Below are positions 54,694 to 64,000 of a stretch of DNA of 64,000 nucleotides, piece by piece. Under the pieces are notes generated by a model. The model searched no databases and was not told the DNA's origin. It was given only the letters and a program-made list of their open reading frames with translations. Each line of letters opens with the position of its first letter. Position 1 is the stretch's first letter. The position numbers and the translations under genes are program-made. The stretch comes from Aquilaria yunnanensis (lineage: Eukaryota; Streptophyta; Magnoliopsida; Malvales; Thymelaeaceae), in the NCBI GenBank assembly GCA_039654915.1, contig CM077597.1, positions 34,260,001 through 34,324,000 of the forward strand. Reading direction: 5' to 3'.

Positions 54694-56108
54694 TGTTGGG
54701 TTTCGGGAGCCAAACAAGCGCAGTAGAATTTAACCGAAACCCTCTAGGATCCAAGTGAAACGGGGTAAACCAGGTGTTCGAAAATTTTCATACCTAATTT
54801 TTGGTTGAGATCTCTCACCCAACTGTAGAGTCGAATCACAAAACCTTAATAGTTGTTGTGCTCAAGCTCTCTATGGTATCCACACGAGCCTCTTAGGATC
54901 ACCACGCTTCCACCACGTCCTGGCAGATGCATTTCTCTTGCGCTCGCAGTGCTAGCTTGCGTCCTCCATGGAATTGCAAGAGAAGAGTGCGGCTGTGCTT
55001 TTGGGAGGGTAGGGCAAGAAGCTATGAATTTCTCACTAAAAGTTGTATTTATAGTGAGACTCAACTTCCAGGCCTAATGGGTTTCAAAGCCCTAATCCAA
55101 TTAGGCTTCAATTTCGGGCTTAATAATGGCTCAACTTTTGCGCCCATTATTAATTCAAAATTATTGTGAAACCATAACCCAAATAATTAGCCCATGCACT
55201 CTAATGATCCAAATAGCTCTATGTGTTTGACCCAATAGGCTTTTACCATGTTGGCAATGATCATAAATCACATTTATGATCATAAGCAATGAGTGGTGTC
55301 TAGCAACACATCATTGCTACCCAAGTGACAAGATTGTCGGTGATTCGACTAAACCTTTATGATCATTAGCGATATATGCCATTGTCCCTTTGTCCAAGAT
55401 ATCAAGACTAAGCACGAGACATGGAATGCGTTATTCTCATATAGCCCAATTTTTGGTTTCTTGATTACCGGGTATACCAACTTAAACTGATGACATTGAT
55501 ATCGTATATCAATTCATCTGAGCATGGCCATGCATTTTTCTAAGTCTTACTCTATCAATGGGCTCGAAGATATCACTCCCGTTATATAGGAGGGACAAAT
55601 CCCATCTTGATCATACAAATCCCTCCGCATGATATGTGACATACCCAATGACCACCTTCAAGTTCACTTAGTTACGAGCAACAAAGGAAAGTATCAAAGT
55701 ATGTGATCACATGTAAGGAACCTTGATGATCTTAGGTCGAAGGACTACATATACCATGATCACTATGAGAATCACTTATGACACTCATATAACGATCCAT
55801 GTAGTGTTCTCATGGTGGGTCAGTCCAGTACACAAGTTCTCCAACTTGTACCCATATGTAGACTACATATCTCATATTAGTCTCCACATATGCTAGTCGT
55901 TATGTATTATTGCAACCCGCTCCACAATAATAATAGACCAGGGATGTTTAAGAATATCATTATTCTTGGGTTACAATTATGTTTATTATGTTACATAGAA
56001 ACAAAACAACAAACATAATTGCTAGATTAATGCCTTAATAAAATATCATGACTCAATGTGCAAAAAATGCAATCATCTCATGATTAGCTTTTGGGCACAA
56101 CACTAATA
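54694..56108 (-). repeat. Solo LTR G4 (family G, 1415 bp) in H gag
   Basis: Plus-strand ends are TGTTGGGTTT and ACACTAATA. Reversed, it matches G1 and G2 end to end. The flanks GAAGA (54689-54693) and ATAGA (56109-56113) look like a decayed target duplication. The gag sequence joins up across it (GAAGATGCC in D). Confidence 0.88.
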
Positions 56109-58915
56109 ATAGATGCCCGTTTAAATATTTGACATAGCTAAAAAAAATGGCGAGACAATTCGGGACTATGTTGAAAGGTTCAATCGAGAAGTCTTGAGTG
56201 TCCCTGATTTTTGCCTTGAAATCCACATCCTCACCATGATCAGGGGACTTCGAAGAGATTCGCAACTCTTCTACAAGTTCTCCAAGGATCCCCCTGAAAC
56301 CCTCAGAGAATTCTACAGAAGGGCAGAACAGCACATGACGGCCAAAGAATTGAGGATGGCAGGGCTGAAGTCTGATCACAATCATTCGAGGGTCAGAGTC
56401 ACCAACCTCGATACCCAACCGAGGGTGGGGGCAGACCTTGAAAACCAAGGGGGAAAAAACCAATGTCTTTCACTCCCTTGAACACTACAAGGATGAACAT
56501 ACTCATGGCTATCGAAAGACAAGGAACCGCTATCCAGTGTCCGAAGGCCATGACCTCAAAAAAAAAAAAGAACATGAGGAAGTTTTGTTAGTTCCATCGG
56601 GACCACAGGCACGATACTGAGGATTGCTTCCATTTGAGAAAGTATATTGCATCTTTAATCAAGCAGGGGTAACTTAAGTGCTACCTGCGGATGCCATCCC
56701 CGAAAGGAATGAGGGAAGAAGAGCGGAAAGGAGATGATGAGGACTGCAATTTTGACCGACGTCAGAACCAAAGTCCTAGAAAGCATCCACCACCTCAGGC
56801 CAGAGTGATCAAAACAATCAGTACTAGGATACCCTCGATTGAGAAGAAAAGGAAAGTCCAAGAAATATCGATGATGGAGTTCGGTAACCTAGCGAACAAG
56901 CTTTTTTAGAAAGATGGGTCTACCATGAAGTTCCCTCATGATGACCCTCTCCTAATCACGGCAAGGATAGGGAGCTAGGATGTCAAAAGATTGCTCATCG
57001 ACGATGGCTCCAATGCTGACGTTTTGTTCTCCCACTTGTTGCCAAATTTGGGGGAGCTGGGATGTCAAAAGAGTGCTCATCGACGATGGCTCCAATGCCA
57101 ACGTTTTATTCTCCCACTTGTTGCCAAATTTGGGCATCTCCAAGGGTGATCTTAAACCCATTACCTCCCCTACCTTCGGCATAGGTCCCTCCGAACTCCC
57201 TATGCTCAGGTGGCTCGATCTGCCCTTGATGCTAAAAGGAACTTTAGTTCAGGACAAGAAAGAGCTCTTTGGCTCCATAATGATGAGGTTCATTGTCATA
57301 GATGTTCCTTCTTTGTGTAATGCCATCCTCGGAAGGCAGACACAAGGAAATCTTCACGTTCACCCAGACGTGAAGTACCTAACGGTCACCTTCGGCACAA
57401 AGCAGGGGGACACAAAAATATTCATTGATAAGGCCGAAGTAAGAAAAGTTTTCATGAAGGCAAGACAGAGCTCAGCGAAAGTTCACACGCAGACTTCAGA
57501 AGAAAAGAGCATGGTTGGAGAAGCGGTAATGGGAGGAGAAAAAAGTGACTCTGAAAAAATAAAAGTCGAGGATGTAGACCTTGTCCCTGGCCAAAGTACC
57601 CAAGTTGGGAAAAAACTAGGCAAAGGTGACAAAGAAAAGCTTGTATCCCTTTTATTAATGAACAATGATCTGTTTGCTTACTCTCCAAGTGATATGCCTG
57701 GGATGGATCCGGGTATAATCCAACATTGTCTTAAAGCATGTTCGGAGGTGAAGCTTGTTCTACAGAAAAAACGTAGCTTCTCGGTGCTTAAGAACAACTT
57801 TGTTAAAAATGAAGTCCAATGATTAACGGAGGCGGGCATAATAAGGGAGGTCAGGTACCCCGAGTGGCTCAGCAATGTCATTGTTACCACCAAGGAAGCG
57901 AATGATAAGCTTCGGATGTGTATTGACTTCTGAAACATAAATGATGCCTGGTGAAGGACTCCTACCCTTTGCCACCAATAGACCAATTGGTAGACTTTAC
58001 TGCCAAATACGGTCTGCTTAGCTTCCTCGATGCCTTCAGCGGGTATCACCAAATTGGGATGAATCCTAAAGATGAGGAAAAAACCGCCTTCATAACCAAG
58101 GTTGATACCTACTGCTACGTGATAATGCCCTTCAGCCTTAAAAATGCAGGAGCAACATACCGAAGGCTGATGAACAAGGTATTTAGCTCCCAAATTGGGA
58201 GAAATGAAGAAGTATATGTAGACGATATGATAGTCAAGAGCAAACAGCCTAGCAGTCATATTGTAGACTTCGGGGAAACATTCAACCAACTTCAAAAATT
58301 TGGGATCCGTTTTAACCCCAAGAAATGTGTGTTTGGGGTCACGGCTGGCAAATTCCTTGGGTTTATGGTATCCGGGAGAGGTATCGATGCCAACCCAGAA
58401 AAGGTTAAGGTCCTGCTAGCATTCCAAACTCCCACGATGACCAAAGATGTGGAAAGGCTTACTTAGAGAATCACGGCCCTTCGCAGGTTCATCTTCAGGT
58501 ACAGGAATTGGTGCCAGCCATTCTTCAAAGTGCTCACCAAAGCAGAAAAGAATGAAGGTGACCTCAGCTCCGAGGAACATCCTTGGAATGAAGATTGCCA
58601 AAAGGCCTAGGACAAACTCAAAAGCTACCTAGCCCGCTTGCTGACACTTCGGTAGCTGCTGGGAGGAGAACCTCTCGTCCTCTACCTCGCCGTTACCAAA
58701 AATACCATAAGTTTAGTACTTATAAGGGAGGAGGGAGGAAAATAGTGGCCAATATACTATGTAGGCAAGTCCTTGCACGATTCTAAAGCTGGGTACCCTC
58801 TCCTGCAAAAGGCCATCTATGCTCTAGTGCTGGCAAGTAGGAGGCTGTAACCTTACTCCCAAGGACACCCTATCATTGTCCGAAGTAACCTACCTCTTCG
58901 AGATGTCATGAGAAA
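56109..58915 (+). pseudogene. gag-pol: Gag C-terminus, protease, RT and RNase H of element H
   Basis: Collinear with D residues about 57-970. It shows the gag domain (LRRDSQLFYKFSKDPPE), a zinc knuckle region, a protease with a duplicated active site (see 56971-57134), RT with intact YVDD near 58218, and a first RNase H up to LRDVM. Breaks include TAG for Trp at 56976-56978 and 58608-58610, TGA near 57932, and a frameshift near 57950. The RT catalytic box survives, but no complete frame does. Confidence 0.88.
56971..57134 (+). repeat. 82-bp tandem duplication of the protease active site in H
   Basis: Copies start at 56971 and 57053 (GGAGCTAGGATGTC and GGAGCTGGGATGTC) and each encodes IDDGSNA. 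The period is not a multiple of three, so the first copy is out of frame with the second. The first copy has TAG where the second has TGG. Confidence 0.9.
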
Positions 58916-60991
58916 TGTCGCACCCCACACAAGCCCCAGCCTGTGCACTCTCAGTGCCATTCACCATACTACCCAGAAAGTTATTCAAACACTTGTATTC
59001 TTAAGTGTTATGAGTGAACAATTAATTTTGGCCAACTTTCTTTAAGATAGTTTTTAAGTCTTATTTTCTTAAGCTGAGAGCCTAGGAGGTGCCCCATGAG
59101 ACTTATGAAAAGTCCTGTGTACTTTATTTGTAGTTTAAGGCAAGGCCCAACCACTAACTTGCAACATAAGGCAAGGCTGTATTCAGAAACGTGCAATACA
59201 AGCAAGACATACACTTGGTTCTTTAAGTGTCTAGGATGTGTGCTCATCAAGTGTACTACTCCAATGCATGGCAACCAAGAAGTGCACATCTTTGTAAACT
59301 TTGAAAACAAGGTTTTCATGCTCATGTACATTCACCCAACTAAAGAACACAAGAGGTTCATCACATAACAACTTGTCCATAATCACATAAACTTAACATA
59401 ACTTGGCATATAAGCATCCAACATATGTACATCCAAAACAAAGTTCAACTGAGGCTACATATGTACACAAAAAAGCCACATACAAGCATCACCTACTTGG
59501 CAACCTACCAAGGATGCTACAAGTCCAAAACTAGCCAAGTTTAAGCATTACAGGCCATCCTACGTAAGTCACCCGAGAAGAAACTTAAGTGTGCAATACA
59601 AGAGCACACACTGAAGTACAAGCCCAACGACCATGTTCATGGTCATGAAAGTGAACACAACTATTAAAGCCATAGTCCACACATCCATCTCCCTCTCCTA
59701 GACAAGTTCCACAGCCTACTCAAGCCTGCAAAACTTAGCACATAAGTTTTTGTATAACATAAGACTTGTATATGTACTTAAACAAGCCAAGTTTTGGTTT
59801 GGAACATACCTCTAGCAAAATGTACTAACTTAGTACACAAGCCAGCAAATCAAGTACACTACTCAAACTTAATTCCCTTTCCTGAAAATTCAAACAATAT
59901 GGGCATGAGTTTTACAACTCATAATGAGTTTATTTAGTTAAGCCGAAAGCTTAACCTCCCATAAGCATAACTTAACCTGCAAGACAGACATGAAAAAAAA
60001 GAAAACACAAGTCCAATATATATATACATATGATAAACAAGACACTATATAAACAAAAATGCTATCTATGTTAGCACACACAAACACATCAAACAATGCG
60101 CACAACACACCCACACACCACATTGATCTCTCAGCCGAAGCCACTAGCAAGTGTCCATGTGCAATCTTGCACTCCAAGCTTCACCATTTCAATCACCAAA
60201 CCACTAGAGCTCCAAATTCATTAACAAGTTGGCCTAACCTACTAAGAATTCTAACACTTGCCATTAACTTGACTAGCTAGCCAAACCATATTGAACCCGA
60301 AAGTTGAACCATATGCCCATCTAGCAAACTAAGATCATATAGCATAATTAGCTATCACTTAGCTGCCATTAACTACTTGAACATGGAATTATACCAAGAA
60401 ATCAAGTAGAACATGAACCTTACCACACAAAAACAAAGCTTGAGCTTTCGGCCAACCTTGAATCCTTCACTTCGAAGCTTCAAACTTGAAACTCAAGGTC
60501 ACCTAGTGCTGAGACCAAGTAATCCAAGCTTGATTTCCACTTCAAGCTCCAAATCAACACTAATTTAGCAAGGATTCAGCACCAAACTCACCAAGAACAC
60601 AATGAACTCGGCTTAGACTTGTAAAGATGAAGTTTGACACGAAATCATGGTGTTAACTTGAGTGGAGTCATGCATTAACCGGCATTAGGCCACATGGCCT
60701 TAATTTTGGGCATAATTTCCTTCTCGGCCTCTTATAAAATTGCATGGTCTAAAGTAGCCCTTCCACTAGTATGAGCGCCATAATTAGCACTCAAAAGAAT
60801 AATCAAAATGGTCCTTAAGTTTTATTTCTTGCCATAAGCCACATATTACTCATTCATGTACAATTAAGTTCCAAAAGTTCTTATTTTTTCACATACATAA
60901 CTATTCTCATTTTCAATCAAGTCCTTCATTTTTTCCTTACATTTTCTTTGCATTCATGGCCCGGACCAAGTACTGAGGGATGGTCTTGACA
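58916..60991 (-). repeat. 3' LTR of element K
   Basis: 2076 bp. Plus-strand ends TGTCGCACC and CTTGACA, so on the minus strand it starts TGTCAAG and ends GTGCGACA. The small open frames inside are chance. The 5' LTR is outside the window, so its age cannot be estimated. Confidence 0.83.
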
Positions 60992-61012
60992 ACTCCTCCC
61001 TCCTTAAAGAAT
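60992..61012 (-). other. Polypurine tract of element K
   Basis: On the minus strand TTTAAGGAGGGAGGAGT abuts the LTR start. Confidence 0.78.
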
Positions 61013-61048
61013 TTGGTCCTCCAAATTCTTCACCAATCTAGGATACAA

Positions 61049-61444
61049 CTAAGAGTATCTTATGGCAATTTCTTGTTCTACTTCCCAGGTTGCCTCTTTA
61101 GGAGTGTGGTTACTCCACTGAACCTTGATCATAGAGATGCATCTGCTTCTGAGTTTCCTAATGTCTTTAGCTAAGAATTGGATAGGTACCTCTTCATAAG
61201 ATAGGTTTGGTGCTACAAGTACACTAGCAGGTATCTCTATCTGTTTAGAACTTGGAACATATTTCTTAAGTAGGCTCACATGAAACACATCATGTATGTT
61301 ACCAAGTTCTGGTGGCAAATCCAACTAATAGGCCACATTTCCAATCTTAGCCAATATTTGATATGGCCCTATATATCTGGGTGCTAGCTTTTCTTTCTTT
61401 CCAAATAGTATTACTCCTTTCATAGGAGAAACTTTTATCCATAC
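61049..61444 (-). pseudogene. pol: Integrase tail and chromodomain of element K
   Basis: The minus frame encodes a KLAPRYIGPY-type integrase tail, then LDLPPELGNIHDVFHVSLLKKY, then a chromodomain (LSYEEVPIQFL, IKVQWSNHTPKEATWEVE). A TAG stands just before LDLPPEL where an Arg codon is usual, and another at 61445-61447 where Gln is usual. The chromodomain itself looks undamaged. Confidence 0.88.
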
Positions 61445-62359
61445 CTAGTGCCCTTCCTGGAATTCCAGGTCTCTCATCCTTTTCAGGTTGGCATAAGACT
61501 GCTGCCTATCATTTGCAGCTTTGATTCTTGCCTGAATCAGTTTTATCTTTTCAGTGGTCTCCTTAATAATGTTTGGTCCTAACTCTAATGTATCTTCTGG
61601 TTGATGCCAGCAATGAGGAGTAATACACTTTCTGCCATACAAGGCTTCATAAGGGGCCATTCCAATCATTGAATGGTATCCATTATTATAGGAGAACTCC
61701 ACTAAGGGGAGATGCACATCCCATTCTCCCTGGAAATCAATGCCACAACATCTCAACATATCCTCCAGAGTTTGTACGGTTCTTTCTGTTTGTCCATCAG
61801 TTTGAGGATGGTAAGTTGAACTAAACTTAAGTTTAGTTCTTAATGCCTGATGTAGGGATTTCCAAAACCTCGAAACAAACCTAGGATCCTTATCTGATAC
61901 AATGTCATCAAGTACTCCATGTAACCTCAGTATCTCCCTTATATAGTGTTGTGCAAGCTTATCTAAAGAATGAGTGAGATTCATGGGAAAAAAATGAGCT
62001 ACTTTGGTCAATCTATCCACAATGACCCAAATGGCATTATGCTTTCTCCTTGTCAGTGGCATTCCCACTACAAAATCCATAGATCTGGATCCCAATTTTC
62101 TTTCAGGTATGGGTAAGCTTTGAAGCTTCCCTCCTGGTTTCTGGTGCTCAACTTTCACTTGTTGGCATGCTTCACATTTTTCTACATGAACACTAATGTC
62201 TCTTTTCATATATGACGACCAAAAGTAACCTCTAAGCGCATGGTACATCTTTGTGGCTCCTGGATGTATACTTAACTTACTAGAGTGTGCTTCCTCTAGA
62301 ATTTGAAATCTTAAGTCATCTTTCTCAGGCACATACAACCTATTCTGGAAGTATAACAT
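61445..62359 (-). pseudogene. pol: Integrase core of element K (304 codons open)
   Basis: The minus frame holds the HHCC finger (HSSKLSIHPGATKMYHALRG, CEACQQVK) and the full D,D,E core: Asp in MDFVVGMP, Asp in VSDKDPRF, Glu in DGQTERTVQ. It is the only integrase besides that of D with all three catalytic residues. It ends at a TAG at 61445-61447 (Gln expected) before the tail, and upstream it is separated from RNase H by shifts and stops near 62360-62400. Confidence 0.88.
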
Positions 62360-62401
62360 TCCTTGCTTATGGGAGAATCCTTGAAATAATTCTGCTTTCT
62401 T

Positions 62402-62945
62402 CTATCTAGACACTAGTCCCATATGCTCATCTCTAGACTGAGCTTCTCTGATAAGTTCTTTCCATTCTGGGGTAATAGTGAGTACACTAAACTGCTCACA
62501 TTCACAGGTTAGCCATTGACTTGCTAAGCAAGTAAGGCTAAGGCTCTCGGCGTTATGCTCTACTTCTCTACCCTTGAGCACCCCTGTATAATTCCTGCTC
62601 AAGGCATTTGCCACTACATTGGCTTTCCTAGCTGTGTATTCAATTGCACAGTCAAAATCCTTACGGTATTCCAACCACCTCCTTTGTCTCATATTTAAGT
62701 CTTTCTGGGTAAAAAGGTAATTTAAGACTTTTGTGGCCAGTATAAACCTGAAATCTATTACCTAATAGGTCATGTCTCCATCGCTTAAGGGCAAAGACTA
62801 CTGCTGCTAATTCTAGGTCATGCACTGCATACTTTTTCTGATGTGGTCTTAACTGTCTAGACCAAAAGCAATAACCTGTTTTTCCTACATTAGGACACAT
62901 CCTAATGCTACATGGGATGCATTAGTATACACCTCATATTCCTTT
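62402..62945 (-). pseudogene. pol: RNase H of element K
   Basis: Two overlapping minus frames (62900-62661 and 62692-62402) together give RNase H: SRQLRPHQKKYAVHDLELAA, the motif VYTGHKSLK (usual YTDHKSL, so a catalytic Asp is replaced by Gly), and the tail RQRRWLEYRKDFD. A frameshift near 62690 separates the two frames. Confidence 0.83.
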
Positions 62946-63640
62946 CGAGGGTTTGGTAGGACTAACACGGGGGCTGTTGTCAATCTCCTTTTAAGCTTTT
63001 GGAAGCTCTCCTCACATTTGGTGTCCCAGGTAAATTTCTGGTTCTTTCTGGTTAACTAGGTCATGGGTGCTGCTATAACAGTGAATTTTGGCACAAATCT
63101 CCTATAATAGCAAGCCAACCCCAGGAAACTGCTGACTTCCCTCAAATTTTGGGGTTGCTTCCAATACAGGATTCACCTTACCTTTTTAGGATCCACTACA
63201 AACCCTTGGTCATTTATTATATGACCCAGAAACATAATTTCCTGAGACCAAAATTTGCACTTACTTAGCTTCCCATAAAGTTTATGTTCTTGGAGCAAGC
63301 CAAGCACTACTTTTAGGTGTTCTTTACGATTTTCCTCATCTTTAGAGTACACCAAAATATCGTCACTGAACACTACCACAAAGTGGTCTAGGTGTGCTCT
63401 GAACACCCCCTACATTAAGTCCATAAAGAATGTAGGTGCATTTGTAAGCCCAAATGGCATTCTTATATACTCAAAGTGTCCATTCCTAGTCCTGAAAGCA
63501 GTCTTAGGTATGTCATCCTCCTTAACTCTCAACTGGAAATATCTAGACCTTAGATCTATTTTGGAGAACACCCTTGCTCCTTTCAACTGGTCAAATAGAT
63601 TTTCTATTCTTGGCAGGGGGTACTTATTCTTAATGGTCAA
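62946..63640 (-). pseudogene. pol: RT of element K
   Basis: Minus frames 63640-63410 and 63406-63173 give [31 protein letters not shown], then the catalytic [11 protein letters not shown] and MFLGHIINDQG. An in-frame stop near 63408 separates the two. The connection domain (62946-63172) is decayed. Confidence 0.87.
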
Positions 63641-63671
63641 GGCATTCAGCTTTCTATAATCAATACAGAGT

Positions 63672-64000
63672 CTAAGGGTTCCATCTTTCTTTTTTCACAA
63701 ACAACACAGGTGCTCCCCAAGGAGACACACTGGGTCTAATGAACCTTTTCTCAAGTAGTTCATCTAACTGCTTCGTTAGTTCTACCATTTCAAGTAGTGC
63801 CATCCTATATGGAGCAGTAGACCCTGGTGCTACTCCTAGTACCAGTCTAATTTCAAACTCCACTTCTCTCAATGGTGGAAATCCAGGTAGGTCTGCAGGA
63901 AAGACCTCTGGAAAATCTTGAACTATAGGTATCTGCCTAAGTTCGCTAGCTACTTGCTGGTCATTAAGTTCCAAGCATTCATATTCATTCTCTAGAGTTA
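63672..64000 (-). pseudogene. pol: Protease-RT linker and start of RT of element K
   Basis: The minus frame reads [26 protein letters not shown] linker, then LIQ-less RT entry ending [14 protein letters not shown] shift in an A run near 63690 breaks the join to the next RT motif. The protease and gag lie beyond the right edge. Confidence 0.85.

Larger units (their letters stand above)
53058..58915 (+). mobile_element. Old Tat-type element H, 5' portion
   Basis: A 701 bp 5' LTR, primer site, gag, protease, RT and the first RNase H follow the same order as D and C, with G4 inserted in gag. Element K replaces everything after LRDVM at 58915. The many stops and indels make it clearly older than D and C. 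Confidence 0.88.
58916..64000 (-). mobile_element. Chromodomain Ty3/gypsy element K, 3' part
   Basis: In minus orientation: 3' LTR (58916-60991), purine tract, chromodomain, integrase, RNase H, RT, then the window edge. The LTR has no evident similarity to the F1/E LTR, so it is a different family of the same lineage. It is inserted into H after LRDVM (left flank AGAAA). Confidence 0.88.

Noticed and set aside
59000..60900. Small open frames in the K LTR (for example 59096-59368, 60059-60280)
   Set aside because: They lie within an LTR, are AT-rich with no domain, and have no sign of conservation.
1..64000. Endogenous pararetrovirus or other viral integrant
   Set aside because: No movement protein, coat or caulimovirus-type motif was seen. 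All RT domains are followed or accompanied by integrase and LTRs of Ty3/gypsy type.

Overview
The window is repeat-rich nuclear DNA of a flowering plant, most likely a eudicot. I see no ordinary cellular gene and no RNA gene. Almost every base belongs to LTR retrotransposons of the Ty3/gypsy class nested inside one another. The plant assignment rests on the lineages: chromodomain (Tekay/Del-like) elements with an initiator-Met primer site, Tat-type elements with a second archaeal-type RNase H, and an Ogre-like element with an Arg-tRNA primer site. The species cannot be named from this sequence.

Layout. The outer frame is a pair of decayed chromodomain elements in tandem, F1 (from the left edge to 14108) and E (38765-50235). 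They share the LTR at 14109-38764. F1 is interrupted by a solo LTR of its own family (690-3165, minus) and by Tat element D (3283-13866, plus, 10.6 kb). The shared LTR is interrupted by an LTR-bearing fragment (15343-16460), by solo LTR G1 (16678-18094) and by the 19.6 kb Ogre-like element B (18980-38611). B itself holds Tat element C (25346-35822, minus). E is interrupted by a second solo LTR of its own family (41628-44181, minus), and its 3' LTR holds solo LTR G2 (46491-47906). To the right come another LTR of the F1/E type (J, 50237-51797), truncated G3 (51798-53057), the old Tat element H (53058-58915) with solo LTR G4 inside (54694-56108, minus), and chromodomain element K (58916 to the right edge, minus). 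Target-site duplications of 5 bp support most of these boundaries.

State of the genes. D is the best preserved element: matched 846 bp LTRs, primer site, polypurine tract, and a gag-pol broken by a single in-frame TAG. C has an intact layout, but its reverse transcriptase and integrase have lost catalytic aspartates and the frame is broken at least four times. E, F1, H and K are pseudogenes, with many stops that look like C-to-T (or G-to-A) changes at Gln and Trp codons. B keeps only the N-terminal piece of gag. The rest of its interior is noncoding and full of tandem arrays built from short hairpins.

Most notable structures. (1) D and C each carry, tail-to-tail with pol, an antisense gene with its own conserved TATA box and three introns at matching positions. 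In D it is open for 642 codons after splicing. (2) In D, C and H the gag start codon lies inside the LTR, 32 nt from its end, and gag is translated straight through the primer-binding site. (3) The interior of B holds a 69-bp tandem array of alternating hairpins whose stems co-vary around a constant loop, and a second array of about a dozen hairpins just before the polypurine tract.
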